Assembly: GCF_025151385.1 (NCBI RefSeq)
Contig: NZ_CP102287.1
Coordinates: 3,100,001-3,164,000, forward strand
DNA: 64,000 nt
Direction of reading: 5' to 3'
Origin: Hoylesella buccalis ATCC 35310
GTDB lineage: Bacteria > Bacteroidota > Bacteroidia > Bacteroidales > Bacteroidaceae
A program made the translations under genes and the position numbers. The stretch's first letter is position 1. Each line of letters begins with the position of its first letter. The notes under the pieces are model-generated. The model ran no database searches and was not told the origin of the DNA. It saw only the letters and a list, made by a program, of their open reading frames with translations. This document shows positions 51,343 through 60,275 of this stretch, one piece after another.

Positions 51343-52263
51343 TTAGGGCAACCCCCAGGCTCGTTGCACTTTCTCTACCGGTAATGTTTCTACTCGGCGT
51401 TCGATAGCGTCGGGTAGGTTGCAGAAAAAGTCGATGCCGGTCTTCTGTTCCAGTTCGTGGATGTTGACGACGTATTTGCCGAGCGACGTGTCACCGTTGG
51501 CCTCGTGTTCCACCCAGAAGCCTAGAGCCTTGTAACCCATCTTGTTCTTGCACAACACGGCCATGAAAAAGTATTTGGGTACGATGAGCCCTTGACCGAG
51601 GGTGGTCAGTATTTGGCTGCGATTGTCTATCGTTCCACCTTTGCAGACGTACAAGGTGTCACGAAAACTGTCTTGATTCCACGATCTTATTTGTGCTTCC
51701 ATGTTCTTCCAAACTCCATCATTGAAGGCGTGTACTTGTGGCATCATGTTGGAGAGATAAAAGGTTTGGATGTTGGCTTCTCTTGACCCCAGACGGTCGG
51801 CCGAGGGACAGATGTGGCCGTGGTCATAGCCCGTACGCCAGAACGGATCTCTGTCAAACTGATAGGTCGAGGGAATATTCTCGTCGCGTGGATATTGGTT
51901 GGTATCCGATCGGTAGCGGCTGGTGTGGGCTTCGCTAACGCCTCGGTACATCTGGTAGCAGCTCCAGCGTAGTGATTTCTTGCTGGTGTCCCACTCGGTG
52001 CAAAAGTTCACGCCACGCTCGCCTGTGCGTTTGTTGAGCAGTGCCTTGTGCACGATGATCATGCTGCTGCCTCCTTTCACTTTTGGGAACTCCAAACGAC
52101 TGACCTCAGGAGGCATCATGGGGTTGCCAACGGTGGACATGCCGTTATATTGATTGGCGTTGACGTTGGCTTCAGCAGACTCTTTTGAACCATTGTCGTC
52201 ACTGCATGATGCCAGTGCGAGGATGGCGAAGAGTGGGAAGAGGAAATGGTTGAATTTGTTCAT
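51343..52263 (-). CDS. Lipoprotein DNA/RNA non-specific endonuclease
   Basis: Surface or periplasmic nuclease of 306 residues. The signal peptide MNKFNHFLFPLFAILALASC has its lipobox cysteine at residue 20. The NUC (beta-beta-alpha metal) domain carries YDHGHICPSADRLGS near residue 155, with the catalytic histidine in DHGH (family DRGH). The metal-binding asparagine is in FYLSNMMPQVHAFNDGVWKN near 180. The frame is open from 52308, but the ATG at 52263 gives a proper lipoprotein signal. It faces the rpmE2 terminator and lies close to the DUF5689/TonB genes, suggesting a role in degrading extracellular nucleic acids. Confidence 0.88.
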   Translation of the reverse strand: MNKFNHFLFPLFAILALASCSDDNGSKESAEANVNANQYNGMSTVGNPMMPPEVSRLEFPKVKGGSSMIIVHKALLNKRTGERGVNFCTEWDTSKKSLRWSCYQMYRGVSEAHTSRYRSDTNQYPRDENIPSTYQFDRDPFWRTGYDHGHICPSADRLGSREANIQTFYLSNMMPQVHAFNDGVWKNMEAQIRSWNQDSFRDTLYVCKGGTIDNRSQILTTLGQGLIVPKYFFMAVLCKNKMGYKALGFWVEHEANGDTSLGKYVVNIHELEQKTGIDFFCNLPDAIERRVETLPVEKVQRAWGLP

Positions 52264-52284
52264 CGGCGTGTGGTGGAATGAAAA

Positions 52285-52326
52285 AAGTGCGACCGACCGT
52301 ATATGCAACTACGCCCGAACGCACTT
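52285..52326 (-). terminator. Terminator of rpmE2
   Basis: Stem AAGTGCG/CGCACTT with a 28-base loop. On the minus strand it is followed by TTTTT. It lies 29 bases after the rpmE2 stop and upstream of the endonuclease start. Confidence 0.65.
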
Positions 52327-52354
52327 TCTTGTCGTCAAAAAAAAGTTTTGTATC

Positions 52355-52606
52355 TTATTTCTGAATCTTACCGTAACGGTTCATGAAGCGGTCTACGCGA
52401 CCTGCCGTGTCAACAAGTTTGCTCTTACCGGTATAGAATGGGTGCGAGCTGCTTGAGATTTCTACTTTTACCACTGGGTAAGTTTCGCCTTCAAATTCTA
52501 CTGTCTCGTTACTCTTGCATGTAGACTTTGTAAGGAACATATCGCCGTTGGACATATCTTTGAATACGACGGGGCGATAGTTTTCTGGATGAATTCCTTT
52601 TTTCAT
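52355..52606 (-). CDS. rpmE2: 50S ribosomal protein L31, type B
   Basis: Ribosomal protein of 83 residues starting [20 protein letters not shown], with [20 protein letters not shown] near residue 52. The type B form lacks the CxxC zinc-binding cysteines of type A; only one cysteine is present. It is monocistronic, with promoter 52655-52686 and terminator 52285-52326. Confidence 0.96.
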   Translation of the reverse strand: MKKGIHPENYRPVVFKDMSNGDMFLTKSTCKSNETVEFEGETYPVVKVEISSSSHPFYTGKSKLVDTAGRVDRFMNRYGKIQK

Positions 52607-52654
52607 TTTGATTTCTTATTGAATATAATTGAATTAACTAAGCTATATGGGCTG

Positions 52655-52686
52655 CAAAAGTACAAAGAATTTTGCATCCCACCAAA
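52655..52686 (-). promoter_or_regulatory. Promoter of rpmE2
   Basis: On the minus strand, TTTG (52683-52686), 20 bases, then TACTTTTG (52655-52662). It is about 48 bases upstream of the ATG at 52606. Confidence 0.65.
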
Positions 52687-52702
52687 TTATCTTTGCAGTT
52701 TT

Positions 52703-54334
52703 TTATTTCGCGTATGTAATGGTGATGGCACTGATGCGCAACTGTGTACCTCCCTTGTTTTCTGTAAAATCATTTATCAATGTAACTGTTGAGTTGCTCA
52801 ATGGTTCAAATTTAACGTTCGTATCGCTAACTTTCTTGGTAGGCACTTGTGTTGTTCCATTAAGCATATAGGCTTTGTCGTTGCCATTATACAACTTGCC
52901 ACCGAATCCGTCTGTCGTTTTGATGCTAACCGACACGATTGTTTTCTTGGCTTTGATAATCATGGTGTTCTTTGCATACAGTCGCACAGCAGCATATTTT
53001 GGACCATAGTAGGCTGGTGGGGTAGTGCCCTCGCCTTGACCGAATGTAATTACGGTTCCATCGGTATAGGTGTACGAAGTTGCTGGCTTCTTGTCCTCAA
53101 ATTTCATGTTAGCTGCCTGAATAGTAATGCTTTCTCCTGCGTCTGGTGTAACAGAGGGCTCGTCAGGTGTACCACCTTCAGACTCGGTACCTTCTTTTAC
53201 CGTGAGATTTTTCACCTCCCAAGTGGCAGAATTGGCGTTGCAAGTGTATTTGAGGGCAATCACTACCTTTCCTTTGCCTTGCATTTCTTTCGGTAAGTTG
53301 GCTGAAAACTTATAGAATGTTGTCCAATCTGTTCCCTCCTTCAATGTTCCAGTGATGTCTGTCCATTTGGTGGTGAGCGGGTCTCCTGTGTATTCATCGG
53401 TCACCAGTACTTGGTTGGCTACGCCCTCTTTAGGCTTTCCATTGAACGTGGCATAACGTAGTATGTATTCAAACGAAACATGTGCACCTTTGCTTGCAGT
53501 CATGTCCATGGGTTTGGATACGATGTAAGCCTCTGATGGGGTTGTTTTCTTACTGCCATTGTCATAGCCTGTCGCTTTTGCTGTCTTGAAGTCAATAATC
53601 CAAGGTAATCCTTTTGCTTTAATGGAATTGAAGACTCCAAAAGAAGTGGCAAACGACTCGTTGATATAGGTGCCATTCACAGGTTTCAGTACATCAGGCT
53701 TTGGCTCGTCTGGCGTTTCTGGGTTTTCTGTTACTTCCCCTTCTTTTACCGTAACATTCTTCACTTCCCATGTACGTGAACCTTTATCCGTTGCCGAATA
53801 ATAGAAGGCAATACGCACCTTATCCTTTCCGATATAGGCAGCTGGAAGATTCTTTGCGTAGGTAGCGAAAGTGGTCCAATCTGTCCCTTGTGTCAGTTTT
53901 CCAGTGATGTCTTCCCATTCTGTTTTTGTAGGGTCGCCCGTGTAGTTCGAAGTAATCAGTACTTTGTCGACTCCGTCTCTGCTCATATACTGGATGATAT
54001 ATTCAAACTTGAGGTAGGCACCTTTTGATTTCGATAGATTGATTTCAGGCGAAATCAGGTAACTCTCCGAGGGTGTATTCGTCTTACTGCTGTTATCGTA
54101 GCCCGAAGCCTTGGCAGTTTTGAAGTCTATTTTCCATGGCGTACCCATTTGGGTGATGACTTTAAATTTCCCTATACTTGTTGCGAAAGCTTCATGGAGG
54201 TACTCGCCAGGGGTTTCTTCATTGCTTCCGTTGTTGTCCTCTGGTAACTCGTAGGGTGCTGGTACGTCTTCGCAGCTGCTCAATGTGAATGCTGTGAAAA
54301 CGATAGCAGCGAGAGAATAAAGTAACTTTTTCAT
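52703..54334 (-). CDS. Choice-of-anchor-J-like surface lipoprotein
   Basis: Exported lipoprotein of 543 residues. The signal MKKLLYSLAAIVFTAFTLSSC ends in a lipobox cysteine. The body has two similar modules of about 170 residues: LHEAFATSIGKFKVITQMGT / YINESFATSFGVFNSIKAKG, PWKIDFKTAKASGYDNSS / PWIIDFKTAKATGYDNGS, SESYLISPEINLS / SEAYIVSKPMDMT, and RTWEVKNVTVKEG / ATWEVKNLTVKEG. Thr/Pro/Glu linkers and a third beta-rich domain follow. The module pattern resembles choice-of-anchor J/galactose-binding-like domains. The frame is open from 54361, but the ATG at 54334 begins the signal peptide. It is third in the TonB-DUF5689 unit. The ligand is unknown. Confidence 0.8.
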   Translation of the reverse strand: MKKLLYSLAAIVFTAFTLSSCEDVPAPYELPEDNNGSNEETPGEYLHEAFATSIGKFKVITQMGTPWKIDFKTAKASGYDNSSKTNTPSESYLISPEINLSKSKGAYLKFEYIIQYMSRDGVDKVLITSNYTGDPTKTEWEDITGKLTQGTDWTTFATYAKNLPAAYIGKDKVRIAFYYSATDKGSRTWEVKNVTVKEGEVTENPETPDEPKPDVLKPVNGTYINESFATSFGVFNSIKAKGLPWIIDFKTAKATGYDNGSKKTTPSEAYIVSKPMDMTASKGAHVSFEYILRYATFNGKPKEGVANQVLVTDEYTGDPLTTKWTDITGTLKEGTDWTTFYKFSANLPKEMQGKGKVVIALKYTCNANSATWEVKNLTVKEGTESEGGTPDEPSVTPDAGESITIQAANMKFEDKKPATSYTYTDGTVITFGQGEGTTPPAYYGPKYAAVRLYAKNTMIIKAKKTIVSVSIKTTDGFGGKLYNGNDKAYMLNGTTQVPTKKVSDTNVKFEPLSNSTVTLINDFTENKGGTQLRISAITITYAK

Positions 54335-54429
54335 CTTTATGTCTTTTGTATTATGGTTCATAATGGATTGATGGTGTAAGCTTATTTTGTCTGTGGGCTA
54401 TTTCTTGTGCCCGTACATTTCATGTTGTC

Positions 54430-55287
54430 CTATTCTGCGGGCTTGATGTCATCAGCCGAGCGCAATAAGATTTGCCATGTATTGCGGAATCTTGTAAAGA
54501 TGCCTGTAATGTCTACCGCTCCTGTGGGCATGGGTTGATTTGCAAAATCTGCAAAGGTGCTGGTACGCACCACCATTGTTCTGCTATTGATACCCTTCAG
54601 TGTGCGGTTGGCTGCATTAGCAATAAGGGCGATGCTCCCGTCCTTTGGGGCAAATACAGCTTTGCCGTTGGCTCCTTCTAACTGCACATTCTTTAGCGTC
54701 ATCAGCATGCCACTGTTGTTTGTTAAATATTGCTGATTGCTTATCTTACTTTGGTCAAAGACAGTAGGTTTCACTTTTTCAGGTTGAGGTGTGCCCAATA
54801 ATTTGAAATGCCTCATCCACACAAACCTATTCATGCGTCCCACTTGTTGTGAACCGTCACGCTTATTGATGTATATACCTCCTACTTGTGCCTGACTGCC
54901 ATATCCTCCTATGATGAGTCCTTTGAGTGATATCAGCACCTCTTGACCAACAGGAAGGTAACCGTAGAGGCCACCTTGAGCTACAGAGATAAGTATAGCA
55001 CCCGTTTCGTCTTGCATTGCAAACTGATTGTAGATGTTACCTTCCACGTCATTTCCAGTTATCCAACCCTTGATTTGGATGTCTTCTGTAATTTCTTCTA
55101 AGCCACTTGCGGCAATTACTCCTTGGTATTGCTGTTTCAATTGGGCAATGTTTAGCACCTTCGTTTCTGTGAGTTCATTGTTGCCGTAGGGCGACTGGTT
55201 CAACTGCGGTGCATCGTAATCGTCAGCCATGCAACCACTCAGGCATACACAAGCAAGTGCAATGACTATATATTTTATTTTCTTCAT
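54430..55287 (-). CDS. DUF5689-domain lipoprotein (OB-fold-like)
   Basis: Exported lipoprotein of 285 residues with signal MKKIKYIVIALACVCLSGC. The mature part carries the DUF5689 pattern: ITEDIQIKGWITGNDVEGNI (about residues 65-84), FAMQDETGAILISV, LPVGQEVLISLKGLIIGGYG and a C-terminal VDITGIFTRFRNTWQILLRS. These are OB-fold-like strands. Such proteins occur in Bacteroidetes next to TonB receptors and secreted nucleases, sometimes fused to them, which suggests nucleic-acid binding at the cell surface; this is inference. It lies 14 bases after the TonB-dependent receptor gene. Confidence 0.82.
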   Translation of the reverse strand: MKKIKYIVIALACVCLSGCMADDYDAPQLNQSPYGNNELTETKVLNIAQLKQQYQGVIAASGLEEITEDIQIKGWITGNDVEGNIYNQFAMQDETGAILISVAQGGLYGYLPVGQEVLISLKGLIIGGYGSQAQVGGIYINKRDGSQQVGRMNRFVWMRHFKLLGTPQPEKVKPTVFDQSKISNQQYLTNNSGMLMTLKNVQLEGANGKAVFAPKDGSIALIANAANRTLKGINSRTMVVRTSTFADFANQPMPTGAVDITGIFTRFRNTWQILLRSADDIKPAE

Positions 55288-55301
55288 GTCGTTGAGATTT
55301 A

Positions 55302-57863
55302 TTAGAATCTGTAAGATATTTGGAACATTCCGTTGATGCCGTAAGCATAATATTTCTTCGGATTGCGTGGAAACTTGTATGTACGTGGATTTATCGTCCC
55401 ATCATCCTTCACTGTGTAGTCGCTTCGACTTTGTTCATAGCCTCCCGTTACGATGCGTTGATTGTTGAGAAGGTTGGTTACCATGAGGTTCAAGTTCAGC
55501 TGTCCTTTCTTCAATCGGATGCTCTTACCAATGCTACCGTCCAACATGAAACCGCCTTTGCCTTTGGCTTGTTCGGGTACGATGTAATTTCCTTCATTAT
55601 CAATACTATTCCTAACACGTAGCGTACTCTCATACCGATAGCTTGGAGAATAGAATAAATAGATGCGATCGTAATAATTTCCGTTCAAATCTACAAACCA
55701 TCCGCCTTGATGGAAACTCAATCCAAGACTTGCAGCAGTAAGCGGTGTTCCTCCTTCGCGCATACCTTTGTTGTACACAGTCTCGTCCACGTATTTCGCT
55801 TCTGTTGAGTTGAGGTAGCGCACCTTGGCATTATTGATGTTTTTAGCTTCACTCCATGTGCCGAGTGTGGTAAGATCTAAATAAGATGCGAGCTTAAAGC
55901 GTGCCCCCAATTCTACACCGTACGCCTCTTTTTCAATGCCAGTCATCGAAACATAAGAGAAGGAATTGATGTCATCCAAATAGAAGTTTTGCCATTCGGT
56001 AACATGATTCATCCTATTGTAGTAGGCGTTGATGTTGGCGTGTACCCATGCATTTTGGTATTGATAACCCAACTCACTACTGAAAACTTGTTGATTCTTG
56101 AGATTCAACACAAAGTCGTTGTTCATTTCGGGCGATGCAAAGGCTGTGCGTGCCGTTGGAGCGCGCCACTCATATCCTGCTCCTACAGATACAATGTTGC
56201 CCAGTCCAGCATCCCATGTGATACTGGCTTTGCCGCCACCGTCTAAGAATTTGGCGTGTCCACTCTTGCCATACGAATTTTCTGGGAACAATCCGTTGCG
56301 CATATAGCCTTGGCGTTGCATGTCTGTGTCGCCTACTTTTCCTGCAACCATGAGATGAAAGCGACCCATATTGGCTAAGTAATTGGACCAAACAAGTGCT
56401 TTGTGAATCAGGATATCGTAATCGTAGCCAAACTTGTCGCCTTTGCCTACCAAACGTCCTGTCCTATCTGCTCCCATTGTGTTAAGGTCGTATTGCACGG
56501 CATCGCTACTTTTAGGATAATAGCCTACGGCATAAGTGTTGATGTTGTGGAAACTATTGGCACCCAACAAATCTTCCATTGTCTGATAATGCCCACCTTG
56601 ATTTCGACCTAATACAGCCCCAATGTTCCATGTCTGGTTCTTACTTAATTTTGTGGTAAGCGTTGACGCTAAATTCATCACAAAGTTGTCATTGTGCTTG
56701 GCTTGCACATAATACAGCGCGTCACTGCCTGTCTTGGCTGCTTGTTGATTTGCCCAGTACAATCGGTCCCATTTCACTTGGCGGTTTTCTTTTGCGGCTG
56801 TCCAGTAGTTGTACGCCTCATTCCATTCTAAGAAAGCTGCATGACTTTTAGCATTGCGGTTGGCTTCATCGCCCCAAACCTCATAATAGCTACTGGGAAG
56901 ATTTTTCCAATAGTCGGGTTGTGGGTTCTCTGCGTTGTTATAGTTCAGTTTCGTGCTCTTATATTTGCTATATTTACCAAAGAGCGATGTGGTGAGTTTC
57001 GTGTCTTTAGCAATATCCCAGTCCCACGTGAGAAGGGCAGATGGAGCAAAATCGTTCACTACTCGTGAGTTTCTTATCTTTCCATTTTGGTAGCCCCAAT
57101 AGGGATTGTAGAGGTAATTGTTAGCCAACCAGTAGACTTCGTCTGTGGATGCGCCCTGCGATGCACGCTCGGTAGGGTTGCCCCATGTAGAGAGCGACAG
57201 CGAATGTCCATTCGTCCACCGTTTTTGTATCGCTAAGAAATAGGAAAGCGAGTTATAAAATGTACCTTCTACATATCCTTTGTTCGCCCAGCGATAAGTA
57301 AGGTTGGCAGCTATTGCCCAACCGTTGGCATTGAATCCAGAGGCATAAGTGTACATGCCACGTGCCGAGTAACTGCGGTTGGCAGCTCCTAACGACAGTC
57401 TATTTCCTGCTGCCATGCTCCCTGCACGGAAGTCATAATTGTAGCTGCCAGCCAATGCATTCATGGCAAAGCTGTTGCTTTCAAAAGGCAGTGCAAAGTC
57501 AACGTTGCGGGTTTGCTGGTTCAGTCCGCCTATCATGGAATATCTAAACTGCCCACTCTCCATGTCGTTCATCGGTACACCGTTGATATATACGTCGTTA
57601 TACTCTTGTGATAAGGCACGATAGCGAAAACGTACGGGTGAGAATCGATAGCCTACTCCTGAGACATAAGCATTGGTGCTTGAGTTGAGAATCATCACAT
57701 TTTGGGTCATGTTTTCATCTTCACCCAATTGTGCTTCCGTAAAAGTAAATGCCGACTCATCCATCATAGGATTCTTGTTGGTCTTTGTCTTGTCGTTTTG
57801 AGCAAAGGTTAACGACGCATAACAAAGGGCAAGAAGTGCTAATTTGAGCTTTTGTTGCATCAT
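55302..57863 (-). CDS. TonB-dependent outer membrane receptor-like protein
   Basis: Outer-membrane barrel of 853 residues. A signal peptide (residues 1-22, ending TFAQ) is followed by a short plug-like region (about 40-180; FRYRALSQEYNDVYINGVPM, RTNVDFALPFESN-like text). Aromatic-rich strands follow, ending IDGMF-like QISYRF with terminal phenylalanine, the usual barrel end. There is no N-terminal carboxypeptidase-regulatory-like domain, unlike SusC proteins. It is the first gene of a three-gene unit (receptor, DUF5689, anchor-J-like lipoprotein). It is divergent from a secreted endonuclease/exonuclease/phosphatase, so uptake of nucleic-acid fragments or nucleotides is the best context-based guess. 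Confidence 0.85.
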   Translation of the reverse strand: MMQQKLKLALLALCYASLTFAQNDKTKTNKNPMMDESAFTFTEAQLGEDENMTQNVMILNSSTNAYVSGVGYRFSPVRFRYRALSQEYNDVYINGVPMNDMESGQFRYSMIGGLNQQTRNVDFALPFESNSFAMNALAGSYNYDFRAGSMAAGNRLSLGAANRSYSARGMYTYASGFNANGWAIAANLTYRWANKGYVEGTFYNSLSYFLAIQKRWTNGHSLSLSTWGNPTERASQGASTDEVYWLANNYLYNPYWGYQNGKIRNSRVVNDFAPSALLTWDWDIAKDTKLTTSLFGKYSKYKSTKLNYNNAENPQPDYWKNLPSSYYEVWGDEANRNAKSHAAFLEWNEAYNYWTAAKENRQVKWDRLYWANQQAAKTGSDALYYVQAKHNDNFVMNLASTLTTKLSKNQTWNIGAVLGRNQGGHYQTMEDLLGANSFHNINTYAVGYYPKSSDAVQYDLNTMGADRTGRLVGKGDKFGYDYDILIHKALVWSNYLANMGRFHLMVAGKVGDTDMQRQGYMRNGLFPENSYGKSGHAKFLDGGGKASITWDAGLGNIVSVGAGYEWRAPTARTAFASPEMNNDFVLNLKNQQVFSSELGYQYQNAWVHANINAYYNRMNHVTEWQNFYLDDINSFSYVSMTGIEKEAYGVELGARFKLASYLDLTTLGTWSEAKNINNAKVRYLNSTEAKYVDETVYNKGMREGGTPLTAASLGLSFHQGGWFVDLNGNYYDRIYLFYSPSYRYESTLRVRNSIDNEGNYIVPEQAKGKGGFMLDGSIGKSIRLKKGQLNLNLMVTNLLNNQRIVTGGYEQSRSDYTVKDDGTINPRTYKFPRNPKKYYAYGINGMFQISYRF

Positions 57864-57980
57864 AGAAGATTTTTCTTAAGTATGATAATATTTATTGCAA
57901 AGTAACAAAATATATTTCAATGTTGGAAGAGAATAAACGTATTTTTTGCCCGCCACGTTATTTAATTAGCAGAAAACAAT

Positions 57981-57988
57981 TATCTTTG
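57981..57988 (+). promoter_or_regulatory. -7 promoter element of secreted phosphoesterase gene
   Basis: TATCTTTG, 106 bases before the ATG at 58095. The leader between contains AGGAG ... CTCCT arms and an inner GTTCAA/TTGAAC hairpin and may be structured. Confidence 0.6.
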
Positions 57989-58094
57989 CATCACATAGTA
58001 GGAGAGTTGATGCTGTCGGTTCAAATCTGTTGAACTGGCGCCCTATCGACTGAATGATTGAACGACTCCTCTTTACCAAATTAATAGCTCGACA

Positions 58095-59150
58095 ATGAAA
58101 AAACAAATCATGCTTTCACTCCTCTTGGTCTTAGGACTTTTGAGGCTCAATGCACAAACAAATTATTCTGTTTATGGCGTAGGTTTTTACAATCAAGAGA
58201 ACCTTTTTGACACCTGTCACGATAAAGGAAAGAATGATTATGACTTCCTGCCCACGGGTTCGTATAAGTGGGACAAACTCAAATATACCAACAAGTTGCG
58301 CAATATGGCACGTGCTTTGGCAGATATGGGTACAGATGTGTTGCCAAAGGTGGGTTGTGCCATGATAGGACTCAGCGAAGTAGAGAATGCACGCGTTCTT
58401 GATGCGTTGGTTGCCCAGCCACCTCTTGCCGCTCGAGGTTATCGATATATCCATGTGGAAGGGCCAGACAGGCGTGGCATTGATTGTGCTTTGTTGTACA
58501 ATCCTCAACTTTTCACACCTCAAACGGTGAAATTGGTGCCGTATGTTCCGCAACTTCCCAAAGATAGTGCTTTCCATACCCGTGGCTACCTCACCGTGAC
58601 AGGGACGTTAGGTGGCGAGCATGTTGCGGTCATTGTGTGTCACTGGCCGAGCCGTTACAGTGGGTCTTATTATAGAGAGGTGGCAGCTGCGCAGGTGAAA
58701 GCGGTAAAGGATTCGCTTTTACACCTTGACCCAGCCATCAAAGTGATGGTCATGGGCGACATGAACGACGACCCTGTGAACAAGAGTATGGCTGAGGTGC
58801 TTTCCGCCAAAGCTGAAATTGACGACGTGGGGGATGGCGATATGTACAATCCTTGGTACAACGTACTGGCTAAGCAAGGTAAAGGAACGCTGATGTACAA
58901 TGGATCATGGAACCTTTTCGACCAGATTGTGCTGTCGCCGAACCTGCTTAATAAAAAAGGTGTAAAGGACTTCTCGTCGCTTAAATATTGGAAACATCAA
59001 ATCCAACACCGCGACTATCTCATCCAAACCACTGGCAAATATAAGGGTGCACCCAAGCGTACGACGGCCGGAGGTGTGTGGCTCAATGGCTACAGTGACC
59101 ACCTACCGGTAGTGGTGTACTTGGTGAAACAACAACAGAAGGTACTTTGA
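58095..59150 (+). CDS. Secreted endonuclease/exonuclease/phosphatase family protein
   Basis: Exported enzyme of 351 residues with signal peptide MKKQIMLSLLLVLGLLRLNA and mature start near QTNYSVYG. The EEP fold motifs are present: FYNQENLFDTCHDKG near residue 32, IGLSEVENARVLDAL near 92 (metal glutamate), RRGIDCALLYNP near 126, VIVCHWPSRYSGSY near 178 (histidine), VMVMGDMNDDPVNKS near 215 and YSDHLPVVVYL near the end (catalytic DH). The family covers DNases and phosphodiesterases. It is divergent from the TonB/DUF5689 genes and has its own promoter. A role in breaking down extracellular DNA or nucleotides is inferred. Confidence 0.87.
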   Translation: MKKQIMLSLLLVLGLLRLNAQTNYSVYGVGFYNQENLFDTCHDKGKNDYDFLPTGSYKWDKLKYTNKLRNMARALADMGTDVLPKVGCAMIGLSEVENARVLDALVAQPPLAARGYRYIHVEGPDRRGIDCALLYNPQLFTPQTVKLVPYVPQLPKDSAFHTRGYLTVTGTLGGEHVAVIVCHWPSRYSGSYYREVAAAQVKAVKDSLLHLDPAIKVMVMGDMNDDPVNKSMAEVLSAKAEIDDVGDGDMYNPWYNVLAKQGKGTLMYNGSWNLFDQIVLSPNLLNKKGVKDFSSLKYWKHQIQHRDYLIQTTGKYKGAPKRTTAGGVWLNGYSDHLPVVVYLVKQQQKVL

Positions 59151-59643
59151 ACTTTGAGGTTTGAACTTTGAACTTTATGGTTAGCAAAGCTATTAACTTG
59201 TCAATTTGTGAAGTTGTGAACACATCTACTCATCAACCAATCAACTCATACATGCAACCCCACCTACTCCCCTCCCTCTTTGTTTCTCCCCTCCTTTGGA
59301 GGGGACGGGGGAGGCTGTATGAGGTGAGGCTTTAATCTCAATGACTTTGCCCTCCAAAGTCAATGAGTTTGCACCCCAAAGTCAATGAGTTTAGAACGAC
59401 GTATGATTTTGTGAGCTACCTTATAAGGAATCTAATAGGAATTATCCGCTGGCGAGAGCAGATTAAAGCAATTAACTCGTAAACATATAAATTTCAAACT
59501 CGTATACATATAAACTTGTGAACTCGTCAACTTGTGAACTCGTCAACTATTGAACTTGTAATCCAGTCAACTCATACATGCACAACCATCTACTCCTCTC
59601 TCTCCTCTTGTATCTCCCCTCCTTTGGAGGGGTTGGGGGAGGC
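59151..59643. repeat. Composite repeat region (four repeat families)
   Basis: The spacer to 59673 holds no gene. In order: TTGAACTTTGAACTTTATGG then TTAGCAAAGCTATTAAC (as at 26290-26330), AACTTGTCAATTTGTG units, a GC-rich CCCCTCC/GGAGGGG palindrome (59288-59304), and CTCAATGACTTTG/CAAAGTCAATGAG hairpin units (59337-59391). Then AACTCGTAAAC / AACTCGTCAACT units follow (59469-59575) with a second CCCCTCC/GGAGGGG palindrome (59616-59632) after them. All families also occur elsewhere in the window. Confidence 0.8.
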
Positions 59644-59673
59644 TTTCCGGGGAGATAGGCTGCCCTACCCACA

Positions 59674-60264
59674 ATGATAGAAACTCATCCCTTTGAACCA
59701 TTCTTGCCCAAGAATGCTACCTTGCTGATGTTGGGCACGTTTCCGCCGGCTCCCAAGCGGTGGTGCATGCCGTTCTATTACCCCAACTTCCAGAATGACA
59801 TGTGGCGCATCTTCGGATATTTGTTTTTCGGTGATAAACAACATTTTGTGAATCAGCGGGACAAAACGTTCCATTTGGACGCACTGAAAGGCTTTCTCAA
59901 AGAAAGAGGTGTAGCTCTTTTCGATACTGCCCTGCGTGTGCGCCGAACCAAAAACACCGCATCTGACAAGGATTTGGAAATCATCGAGCCGGCCGATCTC
60001 GATGGCTTGCTGCGGGCTTTGCCGCATTGTTCAGCCGTACTCACGGCTGGTCAAAAGGCTACGGCCATCTTCACCCGCCATTTTGGCATCACTGCGCCGG
60101 TGATGGGAGCCTACGTCACGTTCAGCTTCGACGGTCGACCGATGCGGTTATACCGCATGCCCAGCTCTTCGCGAGCCTATCCCATGAAGCTGGAGAGGAA
60201 GGCAGAAAGCTATCGGGTGATGTTCGAAGACGTGCTGGGACTGCCCCCTAAAAAGACTGAATAA
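59674..60264 (+). CDS. Uracil-DNA glycosylase family protein
   Basis: Protein of 196 residues of the UDG/Mug superfamily. The motif LLMLGTFPPAPKRWCMPFYY near residue 17 corresponds to the family GxxPG-like active-site segment. ALFDTALRVRRT near 78 and AVLTAGQKATAIF near 116 follow, and MPSSSRAYPM near 157 is the DNA-intercalation loop (family HPSS-like). The lack of the exact GQDPY motif suggests a member acting on mismatched or damaged bases rather than classical UNG. It lies 11 bases before udk. Confidence 0.82.
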   Translation: MIETHPFEPFLPKNATLLMLGTFPPAPKRWCMPFYYPNFQNDMWRIFGYLFFGDKQHFVNQRDKTFHLDALKGFLKERGVALFDTALRVRRTKNTASDKDLEIIEPADLDGLLRALPHCSAVLTAGQKATAIFTRHFGITAPVMGAYVTFSFDGRPMRLYRMPSSSRAYPMKLERKAESYRVMFEDVLGLPPKKTE

Positions 60265-60275
60265 AACAAACAAAT

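Noticed and set aside
52688..52695. Plus-strand TATCTTTG at the 3' end of the anchor-J-like gene
   Set aside because: It would drive antisense RNA into that gene, but there is no good -33 element and no ORF; probably chance.
58018..58050. tRNA T-arm-like GGTTCAAATCTG sequence
   Set aside because: No acceptor, D or anticodon arms could be folded around it; it is part of the leader hairpin.
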